Shown one piece after another: positions 23,591 through 33,660 of a DNA stretch of 64,000 bases. Each line of letters opens with the position of its first letter. Within the stretch, counting starts at the first letter, position 1. The notes beneath the pieces were generated by a model, which ran no database searches, was not told the DNA's origin, and saw only the letters and a list, made by a program, of their open reading frames with translations. Made by a program: the position numbers and the translations under genes. Source of the DNA: Onthophagus taurus (Eukaryota; Arthropoda; Insecta; Coleoptera; Scarabaeidae); contig NC_091971.1 in NCBI RefSeq assembly GCF_036711975.1, positions 10,485,501 to 10,549,500 of the forward strand. Direction: 5' to 3'.

Positions 23591-23700
23591 TAACAGCTCG
23601 TAAAATTAAAGTGTTACCCCAGGTAAAAGGAATACATTAGTATCATAGCTTCAGATACTATGAATTAATAAAACAGAATTCTTTTAAGAACAGATCGTAG
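23591..23700 (+). pseudogene. Duplicated, decayed Fer2 last exon
   Basis: An acceptor-like 'tttcttttaacag' is followed by sequence aligning with Fer2 exon 5: 'gtgttaccccaggtaaaagg' versus 'gtgttaacccaggtcgaaga'. Then 'acattagtatcat' and 'tactatgaat' match acattaacatcat and tagtatgaat. The shared downstream 'aattcttttaagaacaga' matches the Fer2 3' flank 'aattcttttaataacaga'. The frame is broken by small deletions and early stops, so it is not an alternative exon. Confidence 0.6.
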
Positions 23701-23730
23701 CTTTTTACAAAAATTATTCCAAAGAATTAC

Positions 23731-24295
23731 CTAAATTGTTGGATATGGAGGTGGTGTTTCATTTTGCTTAATCACTTCTGTCATATAAATAAAAGCAATT
23801 TTTGCAATGTACACAAAACAAGTAAAAAGACCAAATATCTAAAAAAAATTTTCATAATGATTCACATGTATTTTGCATATTGATTAATTTTTTATCAGTT
23901 TGTGAGATTAATATATACTTACTCCTGCCGCAATATAACTTCCTCCAAAATCTAACGCTAAAGCTGCAACTACCAAAAAGAAGATTGCCCAAATAATCAC
24001 ATAGATAAATTCATAAAAAACCCATGGTAACTTGAAAGTTTCATCTAAACCAAATAACCTAACTGCCATAAAAAATCCCGTGACAATAAATCCTACGATT
24101 GTTGCTATTAGAAAAGCGGCTTGTGTTCCTGAACTTTGTCCAGTTGCCACTATACATATAAAACTAATTAATAATAAAAACTGAAAAAAAAAATCAATTA
24201 CTTAAAAGTTATATTTAAAACAAATTCATTCTTACCAATAAAGCAGAACTAAGTACGCCTGATTTACTACGAAAATATGTTGCGTTAAATTTCAT
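23731..24295 (-). CDS. MARVEL-like four-helix membrane protein, copy D
   Basis: Minus strand, three exons: 24236-24295, 23923-24180, 23731-23838; 141 aa; both introns phase 0. It starts 'MKFNATYFRSKSGVLSSALL'. Helices include 'FLLLISFICIVAT', 'FLIATIVGFIVTGFFMAV' and 'VIIWAIFFLVVAALAL', with 'LPWVFYEFIYV' at the conserved P-W...E-F position and a final 'IFGLFTCFVYIAKIAFIYM'. The tail ends 'ETPPPYPTI', like copy B. It lies tail-to-tail with Fer2. First of the six minus-strand paralogues. Assignment to the MARVEL class rests on topology and family pattern. Confidence 0.72.
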
Positions 24296-25489
24296 TTTTA
24301 ATGTTCACATTTGTAATGAGATAGGGATTCGATTTGATGCGAAATCGAAATCACTAATATTTTAAGGCCTGTATCTTATCTAATCTGTTGTTATTTAGGT
24401 GGATATAAAGAAAACAGAAGTCCGTTATCAGGATTTTTTTCATAAATTCTATTTATAAAACGTTTCTAACAAATCAACATATTTATACCTATTGGAATTT
24501 TTTGTATAGAGTGTGATCAATTATTATAATTATAGAGGGTGATTCAAATAAAATCTTTACTCATGCATAAAATTATCTTTAATTAGTTTTTAAAGTATCC
24601 ACATTATCTTATTTACATATCCAATTGTATAAATATTCCCATGGCTACTCAAAACCATAAATCATGATGTCATTTGCGGTTCTCAACTCATCGCCATTTC
24701 ACCCATTGTTGGACATATTATTTGCTATACGGTTTGGTTTTAAGAGCCCTTCAACCCCTACACGATTCAAAAAGCGTGAAATTGTAACAGATTTTACGAC
24801 CACCCTAATTCAAAAGAAAATTATAAAAGAAAAACCCAACCCAATTTTTTTTTTTTTTGATTATATCTTTCTTAGGTAACAATTTTGACGCATCCCTTTT
24901 TTAATTATATCTTTAAATACCTATCTTTTAGAAACAAAAATTAATTGTACCTCATTTTATAGGCGTTACGCAATCGTTACATCCTCCACCCCTATTTTAC
25001 GACAAATTTCGATTGTCATAGCGTTTCAAAATCGTTTCGAACCATACGTCGTATTACCCGGGGGGTGATTTCCTTGTGATTTTCGAAAAACGTGCCCGAC
25101 ACGTGGAAGCGCCACGTTCAGTCACGTGCATTAGTATTCCGAAACACCCCACTTACATGTGTCAAACATAGTTGGTACTCCGTCGTTGTGGTCTTTATCC
25201 CCTAACCTCCACCATCCCCTCGCCTATAAATTCAATTGTTCGTGAAGATAAGCCAACTGGATTTCAAAACCAAAAAGAGAGCTTTAAGTCTTTTGAATAA
25301 ATTATTTGTTTTTTGGGCACGATTTGTTTGAATGTGCGTGTGGTTTATATGTTGAAAGGGTGGTTTTATTAATCTGTTTGTTGAAAGAAGGGATTAAGAA
25401 ATAAAATAAAAAAGATTTTAGAAGAATTTGAATTTTAAGTTTATTTTAATTCCATGGGAACTTAGTTTTAGATTAATTTATGTACCATT
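24296..25489. other. Intergenic; promoter-like E-box/TATA block at 25.1-25.2 kb
   Basis: No coding exon seen. The 25000-25230 block is much richer in G+C than its surroundings and carries regulatory-looking motifs (separate entry). A minus-strand AATAAA (25440-25445) serves copy E. Confidence 0.4.
25100..25230 (+). promoter_or_regulatory. Two CACGTG E-boxes followed by a TATA box, no obvious gene
   Basis: CACGTG occurs at 25100-25105 and 25123-25128, with GCCACGTTC between them, and TATAAA at 25225-25230 in a C-rich context (cctcgcctataaattc). This resembles a compact + strand promoter, but the next gene on that side is transcribed from the other strand, so no product is assigned. CACGTG is bound by bHLH factors (CLOCK/CYCLE, MYC/MAX, USF classes). 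Confidence 0.35.
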
Positions 25490-28400
25490 TTATGATTGTT
25501 CTTGTTTGTTTTCTTCGATACATTCTAAAATTTCCGCGACATAGAAAATTGAGGAGAGTAAAAATATTATCTAAAATAAAACATTTTTATTAATTTAAAT
25601 TTAATTATTTAAGTAACTTATATTATTACTTACTCCTGTTACTTTATAAGCATAACCGTCGTTGCAAATTAATTGTGGAGTCATATTTAAAAGAAATAAT
25701 ATCCAAACAACGCAAAATCCCATTTCAATTCTGTGCCAAGGTATTTTAACTATTTTGTCTAGATCAAAAGACTTTATCATTAAAAACACTAATGTTAAAA
25801 TAACAGCTCCCGAAGAAGCTATAAAAGCACAGGATGTTAAATCTTTTTGAGTGTTTGATGCTGAATATGACAACAATACTAAGATTATTGATGTTATTGT
25901 ATTGAACATCTACAAAATAATGTATTAATTATTTACAAGATATACAGTGCGTCCGTAAAATAGGGTATATGAGCGATAAAATTATTATAAACGGTTTGTG
26001 AAAATGACAAATTTGTACGAAAAAACAAAAAGAAGTAGTTGATGTCGCCATTCCAACATATACTGATTGGCAACTCATTAGCCAAAGTATGGTCAGCCAA
26101 GTTGGGACTAAATTTAAAAATCATGGGCATGTACGAGATCTCTCAAAGTCTGGTCGACCAAATGTCTCAGGGGAGATTCAACAAAATCTCTCCTGATTCC
26201 GCCCAGAACGCTGAGATATGATTTTCTCTTTTTCACTCCTACAACCCGCACTAATGCTTATCAACATTCCCCATTGCTGCGTGCCGCTCGATCAGCCGAT
26301 CGTCTGTCCATCGATATATTTGCTTATGAATCCATTATCTCGTTTAAAAAATCGTCCTTAGCTGCTGTTGGGAGCACGCCGTATCATCATTGTTAACATT
26401 ACAATCAGCAATTCCTTATTGTTGTTATTTTTTACTTGTTTATAGAATGTTTCCTTAATTTCAATCTGAATTTTTGATCATTTATTTTACTTATCTTATT
26501 TTATTTTACTTTTTTGCTACTGTTCACTACTGATGTTATTTTGTGTCTTTATTATTTTGTTTTGTTCGTATTCTTTTTAGTGACACAGCTTTTATTGGGG
26601 TCGTCCTGTGCTGTGTCCAATGTACATAAATAAATAAATAAAAACACGATTTTGGCTGTGTAAGAAGAGCCTCATGTTAATGTAAGGGATATTATTGGTT
26701 TGAATCTGGCCATTAGTAAATCAACTCACAAGATATTATGTCATCCCTATAAAGTAAACTTCATTCACGAGCTCAATGAAGATGATTTGGTAGAGGAATG
26801 TCTTGCAACGACAACGAAGTCTTCTTCATTTCTTACATTAAGTGGCTATCCAAAATCGACATCTTCATTAACGGCCACGTGACGACCACATCAACAATTT
26901 AAGAATAATAGCAGAGCAATGCATGGAATGGAGAGCTACAATGTATATAGTGTTCATAAACTTCTTAGAGCAAGCCGGAATCCCACCCAAAAGAATAGCA
27001 CTAATAAAAGAATTCTACAAAGATGCAAAATGCTGCGCACTACACAAAGAAAAAACCATGGAAGCATTTCCTGTCCTCAAAAACGTAAAACAAGGATGAC
27101 CCCTGTCCCCATTACTCTTTAACATAGCACTAGGCTGAACTATGAAAACATGATAACACCAATAACTACTAGACCTAGATTATGCAAATGACAGATGCGT
27201 GGTAGCGCATACTTTCAGTGATATGCAAGCGAGCTTAGAGAAACTGATTGAACAGAGCTAAGACTCAAGAACAACCAACGAAGGTTCATAATAGATACAC
27301 GGTACACTTATGTAGGCAGTGTAAAGCCAAAGGAGCCTTTGCAGTGCTGAAAGACGTATGGAACAGCCTGCATCTAAGAAGAAACAACAAAATCAGGGTA
27401 CATTACAGGAACTTAAAATCGGTTCTATTGTATGGACGCGAAACTGCAAGTGTTCACCAACAGATGCCTCAGAAAATTATTAAAAATCAAATCAGAACGA
27501 AAAAGAAACAAGGAGGTTTGTCAAACAAGGGGACTCTCAAAGCAACCCGCACTCAGTTAAGAAATCCGTCAGAGGAAATGGAACTGGATTGGGAAATCCG
27601 CTACAAAGGGAATCTGAAAATATTGCTAGGACAGCATTAGACTCATTAGACTGAAACCCACAAGGCACAAGATAGAAAGGAAGGCGCAGGATAACGTGGC
27701 GGAGATCCGTTATGAAAAAGATAATGGCAACAGGAAGATCAAACCGACTACTATGGCGTATTTTTGATATTTCTTGTTTATATATTTTTTTGTTGTTACT
27801 TTAATTTCTAGTTTATTTTTTTTATAAATTTAATTTCGTTATAATATTGATTTGATGAAAGAACCTACAATTTATTGTTAGGATTAAGAACTAAGACGAC
27901 CACTTTTTTGTTAAACGTGCTCAGTTGTGATTTTTCAGTTGTTTGTCTCACTGAAATATGGTTAAATGCGTCCATTTGTGATGCTGACCTATTGGATTCA
28001 CGATATAATGTGTTTATAGTTGATCGTGTTTATGATTCATTGGGTGGTGGTGTATTGGTGGCCATCAAATCAAAATTTATATCTTTGTTTATTCCGTTAA
28101 ACACAGTGTTGGAGATTGTAGCGGTTAGGACACGTATTCACAAGGCTGTCTTAATAATAATAATAATAATAGACTTTATTGCCAAACCACACAGCAATTA
28201 CAGAAATAAAACAATATAATATAGCAAGATAATATAACCAAAAATAAAAACAATAAATGATTCGAAAGAAAAAAAAAAGACACAAAATAAAACTATCTAA
28301 ACAAAAGAAAACTATCTAAACAAAAGAGAGCTATTGTAGCATAGTGCGGCAAGCAATTCACGAGGCGCAGATTCAGGAAAATAAAATCCTGTTGTTCCAT

Positions 28401-31400
28401 CTGGACCTCGATAACAAAAAGAGGTATTAAACATTAATAATTGAAGACGTAACAAACACAAAACACAAAAAAAAATTATTAAATTAGTTGTAAATAATAA
28501 ACTAATTAACTAAACTCGATTCCGTGACATGCGCAACGCAACTCGATATCGGGACCCCTTGCAACAGAGAAGCATCTGAATAATCTTTCAAATAACCGAG
28601 ACCTGAACGTCGATACACTTAACTTCCTATCAGCCATCGAAATAAGATTATAGGATTTGTAAACATGATATGAGAAAGATCTCTCAAACAAACCCGTGCG
28701 ATGGACAGGTGGAGAAATAAAGGAAATAAACCTAGTCAATCGATTATGAACGTTACTTCTAAAATTAATCTTCCTATATAAATAACTTGGAGTCTTACTC
28801 AATATTAGTTTATGATAAACCACCAATGTCTGAAGCACTCTTCTGTTCCCCATCGACAACCATCCAGCGTCAACTAACTTATGAGATATCTTATCATATT
28901 TTCGTATGCCATAAATAAAACGTAAACAGCAGTTTTGAATTTTTTGGATTCTATTTGAATCAAAAGCAGTTAACGCTGGATGGTATACAGGAACCATGTA
29001 ATTAAATTGAGACAAAATAAGAGCATCGCATAACATCCGCTTGACATCTATGGGTAAGTAAGACCTATGCGGAAAAAGTAGCCTGAGGGCGAAATAAGCG
29101 TTTTTAACATATTTACTGACCTGTGACGAATATCTAAAAGAACTATCAATTTCCAAACCAAGACTTTTATGACTATCAACTACAGGTAATTTCGTACCAT
29201 TCATGACAATACCAAAGGATATATTCATTTTAATTGTAGTATATACAGGTGTCCCGTTAAGCGTATGGAGCGGCTGTATCTCGACAACGGTAAGGCCTAG
29301 AGGTTTGGGAAAAAAATCCTTATAAGCAAAGTGACCAAGAGAAATGACTGGAAATTATTTTGAAGTTCGTAATTCGACCCCTAGGGGGCGTAACTGCCAT
29401 TGAAAAACATAAAATTCCCGCAATCTCAGAAAGTTAGACGATGAGTTATAACTTTGACAACATCATTTAGTAGCTTGGATAATACCGCATCGCTTTTGTT
29501 TTGCGATATTTCTCATATCTGTCATAATAAGGGAGGGGGAGGCCAATGCGTTTTCAAATGTTTACATTTTAATATCTCCTGGACCGTTCAACCCATTTGA
29601 ATATTTTTGGTCTTGTTTGAAAGAGCATTACATGCTCTTTTAAAAGATATTTTCAGTAAGACCGCTTGGTTTAAAACAAATAAGCTAGAGGGCGTTATCT
29701 GCAGCGGTTACATATTTTTGTGATTTTTGAAAAAAAGGTAAAATGGAACGGTACTGTTTTCTTCACAGACCCTTAATCACTATAAAATTTGCTAAATAAT
29801 AGTGAAAACCGCATCTCGATATCCCCATCCATTCTCGAATTATAGAAGAAAATGTTAAAAATTCGTATATCTTAATCGGATCAAGTTACCTTAGGAAACA
29901 AATAAGAGAGCACAAAAATTTTATTATCTAGACCCTTCCTTCACACTTTATCCAAGCTTAGAACTGCTTCAAAACTACTTTTGAGACGTGTTTAAAAGCT
30001 AACGGATCAATGAAATATCAACAATGATAATAAAACAAAAAAAAACCAAAACACTTAGAATAACTTAAATTTTTGGCAAAAATAGCTCACTAATGTGCGA
30101 AATGCCTTCCATAAACCTCGATCATTTATTTAATCTAGTTTCGACGAAAAAAAACTTAAAAGCTTAAGTCTCGGCCCTGGACACGTTTCTACTGGTATTT
30201 AGTGTTTTGTCATATTTTCCCTGGTTATTGGTTTTTCTTGAAAAGTCAGGTCGTTTAGTCTACGCAATAAATAAAGGGGTGAAAGCAATGTGGGTTTTGC
30301 TCGAACCAAGAATGCATATTATGCAAGTTTACACCAGCTTGTGGACAGATGCTTCATGCATCCATAGCATTTATGATAAAAGGTTTGGATTTATCCAAAT
30401 CATATTTAAAAGTCAATGATAATAGTTCAGTCTGTTATCATAATCGGTATCTGTTAAGACCTGATGTAAAACAACGTGGTGGAGATATTATTCTCTTGAG
30501 GAATCTTGTGGACAATTGTTTTCGGAGTTCCCAGATTATGTGTGAACTCCATGCATTGCGCACCAATGTGATTTACGAATTCATAGAGATGTCTGAATGG
30601 GCTACACGTTGCCAGTTTTCTGTAATCGCTAAATCAATCTTAAAAACACTTCTAGAGAAAAATGTCTTTCTTTGTCGTAATTGCATTGCACATTTTTGCC
30701 ATGCAATTGCATCGTATTCGAAACATTGAAAATAAATCATCATACGCTCTATCAATCATACGCTTCTGCGTTGGTAAATGACATGTTTACAGTTACCATG
30801 GTTATGTGATTTGTTTTTATCGATGAGGTAACTGGATCCGATTGATGGCACTCGAGTTTTTAACATTTTCTTCTATAATTCGAGAACGGGTGGCGATATC
30901 GAGATGCGGTTTTCACTAAAATTTACCAAATTTTAAGGTGACTAAGAATCTGTGAAGTAAATAGTATCGTTCCATTTAACTTTTCTTCAAAAATCACAAA
31001 AATATGTAATCGCTGTAGATAACGCCCTCTAGCTTATTTGTTTTAAAGCAAACGGTCTTATTGAAAAAGAGCATAAAATGCTCTTTCAAACAACACCAAA
31101 AATATTCAAATCGGTTGAATGGTCCAGAAGATATTAAAATGTAAACATATGAAAACGCATTGACCTCCCCCTCCCTTATTATGACAGATATGAGAAATAT
31201 CACAAAATAAAAGCGGTGCGGTATTATCCAAGCTATTAAATCATGTTGTCAAAATTATAGCTCATCGTCTAAGTTTCTGAGATAGCGACAATTTTATGTT
31301 TCTCAATGGCAGTTACGCCCCCTAACGGTCGAATTACGAACTTCAAAATAATTTCCAGCTATTTCTCGTGGTCAGTTTGCTTATAAAGATTTTTTTCCCA

Positions 31401-32044
31401 AACCTCTAGGCCTTACCGTTGTCGAGATACAGCCGCTCCGTACGCTTAACGGGACACCCTGTATTAAACCATCTAGTGGGATTGGAGTGTATCGAAAGTT
31501 TGTCGAATGAATGAGTAGTTTTGTAATTCTTGGCGATTTTAATCTGCTTCTCATAGGTAATACTCGATTTGATTTTTGTTGCGTCGGGGGCGGTAGATAT
31601 AACATAATTGGTGATTTCCTTAGTGTGACGAACTCACGAGGGTATACATTGGATTTGGTCCTGTCTAGTTAAATCTTTAGAGTTCCCACTTGTCGGGGAG
31701 GATAATTATCATCCTTGCCTAAATATCAAGTTGTCTTGTTACCTTTCTGGCAAAACAGTTCTGCTTAGTGTAAAATTTACACTATTAGACCAAATAGTTT
31801 GGATGAACTAAAAATCAGAATCTAAGTTCAGCAAATAACTCCTGATATCTGAATGGTCAAGAATAATTTGAAAATCATTTAAGCCCGTTTCAGAGATATC
31901 TCCTTAAACCATTTATAATGATTTTACGCCAATGCCCTTATTTTACGAACGCACTGTATATAAACACTTATACAAAATAAATTTACTTACCAACTGATTA
32001 AGTCTTAAAACACCCGAATAACTTCCTAAGTATAAAACACCCAT
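25490..32044 (-). CDS. MARVEL-like four-helix membrane protein, copy E (split by nested transposons)
   Basis: Minus strand: exon 1 31991-32044 ('MGVLYLGSYSGVLRLNQL'), exon 2 25634-25909, exon 3 25490-25570; 136 aa; both introns phase 0. Exon 2 begins ATG right after its acceptor, so an in-frame Met at that point is not proof of a start; exon 1 aligns with exon 1 of copies H and I. Helices: 'FNTITSIILVLLSYSA', 'SCAFIASSGAVILTLVFLMI', 'GFCVVWILFLLNM', and exon 3 'IIFLLSSIFYVAEIL'. The motif 'IPWHRIEMGF' sits at the usual place. Intron 1 is 6081 bp because a Tc1 nest (25945-31956) sits in it; without it the intron would be about 67 bp. Coding exons are intact, so the gene may still be expressed if the intron is spliced. 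Confidence 0.68.
26195..26645 (+). mobile_element. 5'-truncated LINE inserted in the Tc1 transposase
   Basis: The + strand frame 'TPTTRTNAYQHSPLLRAAR' followed by 'SADRLSIDIFAYESIISF' and a stop is the usual C-terminus of a CR1/Jockey-group ORF2. A 3' UTR follows, and an (AATA)n tail ends near 26645. Tc1 transposase homology resumes immediately after, so this copy landed within the transposase gene. Confidence 0.6.
26900..27755 (+). mobile_element. RTE-like LINE fragment
   Basis: RT remnants on +: 'LRIIAEQCMEWRATMYIVF', 'GIPPKRIALIKEFYKDAKC', 'PLSPLLFNIAL' and 'LDLDYANDRCV' (catalytic YADD changed to YAND). The C-terminal end reads 'KAKGAFAVLKDVWNSLHLR', 'NLKSVLLYGRET' and 'GRRRITWRRSVMKK'. 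Multiple stops and frameshifts; the order is that of the RTE-type ORF. Inserted in the same Tc1 nest. Confidence 0.6.
27860..28150 (+). mobile_element. LINE endonuclease domain, left half
   Basis: Codons from 27875 read 'LNVLSCDFSVVCLTEIWLN' then 'GGGVLVAIKSKF', matching the start of the APE-type endonuclease of CR1/Jockey-group LINEs. The domain is cut at 28150 by the insertions that follow and continues at 31464 with 'FVILGDFNLLL' and 'GYTLDLVLSS' (to about 31675). Confidence 0.6.
28150..29243 (-). mobile_element. 5'-truncated LINE, antisense, with (TTA)n tail
   Basis: A minus-strand frame of 240 codons (29228-28506) encodes the RT thumb and C-terminal region: 'SHKSLGLEIDSSFRYSSQV', 'LFPHRSYLPIDVKRMLCDAL', 'RIQKIQNCCLRFIYGIRKY'. 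A 3' UTR of about 350 bp and a TTA-microsatellite tail reach 28150. The open frame is unbroken, so this insertion is younger than its host LINE at 27860. It lacks the catalytic palm and endonuclease. Confidence 0.72.
29246..31461. mobile_element. Long-TIR DNA transposon (~610-bp inverted ends)
   Basis: Left end CAGGTGTCCCGTTAAGCG at 29246; right end, read inverted, CAGGGTGTCCCGTTAAGCG at 31461; both flanked by TA. The inverted repeats extend about 610-625 bp each (to ~29870 and from ~30855) with roughly 90 percent match by eye. The ~980-bp core has short open frames (30207-30419; 30349-30729) I cannot assign. Termini resemble those of the DUF4817-type element at 37125 (CAGGGTGATTCATTAGC), suggesting the same superfamily, but that is inference. 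Confidence 0.75.
31464..31680 (+). mobile_element. LINE endonuclease domain, right half
   Basis: Continuation of the element at 27860-28150: 'SSFVILGDFNLLL' carries the G-D-F-N catalytic motif and 'NSRGYTLDLVLSS' the C-terminal part. About 3.3 kb of younger insertions separate the halves. One stop lies upstream of GDFN. Confidence 0.55.
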
Positions 32045-32325
32045 ACTTCAACAGTTAAATTTCTACACTGACAAAATTACACAAAATTGATATAATTAAC
32101 TCAAAGGAATGAATAATTTTTGTGGTATGTGTATATTAGAGATTGTGGTTTTTTGATAATTATTATATATTTAAAGTTATACAGCGATTAAACACTTCAA
32201 GGAATACATTGCATTAAATGTTAAGTTACATAAAAAATTGTTAGTTTGGTTAATAATCAATTTTACTTGATATAGGTAGATTAGATTAAAATACTGTAAC
32301 ATTACATTTACTCAGTGATTTCAGT

Positions 32326-32912
32326 TTACACTATAAGCGTTTTAGTATTTTTAAAATTTTCGTTTTCCTCTTTAGTGAAATTTGAGTCACAGGAACATTT
32401 CTCATTCTTCATTTCAGTGTAGCTTACAGAAGCGTCAATCATAAATGTAATAACACTAATCAAAGAAATCATCTAAAATAATATTAATTATTATTAAATA
32501 ATAATAACTAATTTATTTTTTTTACCTGGGCAATTTTATAGGGTTCATAGGAAATTGCTTGTGCTATAACAATAAAATAATAAACAGACCATGTAGTGTA
32601 ATAGCTTACTTCTAGTTTGCTCCATGGAACATTTTTTATGTATTTATCAATGTTGTGGATTTTTATAAGAAAAATAATAGAAGATAAAACCAAAGCTCCA
32701 ATCGAAGCAATTAAGTAAGCTGTTTGTAGGTCCCTATACCAGTTTTCGGCTACGATAATAGTGATTAGAGTGTTGCATATCTAAAAAATTTTTTATTACT
32801 ATAATGCCTTATCTAAACAAATACCTACCAATTGAACGAGTTTTAAAACGCACGGAAAACTTTTTAAATACGAAACATTTAATGATCCAATCGTTTTTGA
32901 TTCTAAATACAT
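32326..32912 (-). CDS. MARVEL-like four-helix membrane protein, copy F
   Basis: Minus strand, exons 32829-32912, 32526-32780, 32326-32472; 161 aa; both introns phase 0. Exon 1 'MYLESKTIGSLNVSYLKSF' is longer than in copies A-E and matches copy G. Exon 2 begins 'ICNTLITIIVAENW', has 'AYLIASIGALVLSSIIFLI' and the motif 'VPWSKLEVSYY'. The tail after 'MISLISVITFMIDASVSY' is charged and contains 'KCSCDS'. Paralogue of copy G (85-codon exon 2 in both). Function unknown. Confidence 0.72.
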
Positions 32913-33340
32913 TTTGGAATAAGTTGATTTTGCAGCGATGGTTTTTCGCCCACTTCGTGGCCTCGTCAACTTTTATTTTAATATAAATGCTTGTTATCTT
33001 TATTTAATCAGCTTATCCTTTGTGGTCCTCTGCAAAAAACAGATCAGTTTACACTTTTTACACCACACAAGAGTAAAACATAAAATTGCGATGTAGACAA
33101 TTCATTCGGGTTAACAACCGGTATTTTTTTATCTTTCATTGCCAGTCGCCAGTATTGATTGAGATAGTAGCGGCATATGACGGACTGTAACCGAACGTTC
33201 ATTTAAAGGATTCTGTAATTTGTTATCAAAGAATAATTGGGCAAATAGAAAGCAGCTACCAGACAATTAAATTGTGTTCCATGCATCCAACAAATAACCA
33301 AAATCCGAAGTATGGACCATGAATTAAACAAGCTAATCAA
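32913..33340. other. Intergenic
   Basis: Upstream region of copy F. No gene or repeat recognised. Confidence 0.35.
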
Positions 33341-33660
33341 GAATAAACCCCGTTGAAATGGACTATTGGAGATGTTGCCAGAAAACATGGATGGATCGAG
33401 TGAGGAATACCGACATAGTTATGGAAATAGGAATACAGATTAGCACACAGGAAATCATAAAAGTAAAGAGGTTACGATGATTCGGATATGTTCAACGAAT
33501 AAAAGATAGCCAAAGAAAATGATAAACTGGATACCATCAAATCGAAGAAAACGAGGAAGATCAAGACGGTTATAGAATGTGGAAGTCGAGGAAAATAGTT
33601 AGACAACACAAATTGCAATGCCTTTGCTGCAAGCAACTTGTGCTAAGATAATGACAGAAA
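33340..33660 (+). mobile_element. LINE 3'-end fragment (RTE-like)
   Basis: The frame, with stops, reads 'VKRLRWFGYVQRIKDSQRK' after frameshifts and 'DQDGYRMWKSRKIV', the typical C-terminal tail of RTE-group ORFs (K-x-L-R-W-x-G-H-V-x-R-M). Highly decayed. Confidence 0.45.

Larger units (their letters stand above)
25945..31956 (+). mobile_element. Tc1-like transposon, hollowed by later insertions
   Basis: Terminal repeats CAGTGCGTCCGTAAAATAGG (25945) and, from the right end, CAGTGCGTTCGTAAAATAAG, each flanked by TA, the Tc1/mariner target duplication. Transposase pieces on + are at about 26060-26190 ('KFKNHGHVRDLSKSGRPNV', the paired HTH), 26655-26890 ('ISKSTHKIL', 'HPYKVNFIHELNEDD') and 31745-31915 (C-terminal remnant with 'QQITPD'). 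Between these lie at least five other elements. The reading frame also has stops and frameshifts, so it is dead. Confidence 0.85.

Noticed and set aside
25909-25911. Treating the ATG at the start of copy E exon 2 as the translation start
   Set aside because: It directly follows a splice acceptor and all paralogues have an upstream short exon; the exon at 31991-32044 fits in phase.
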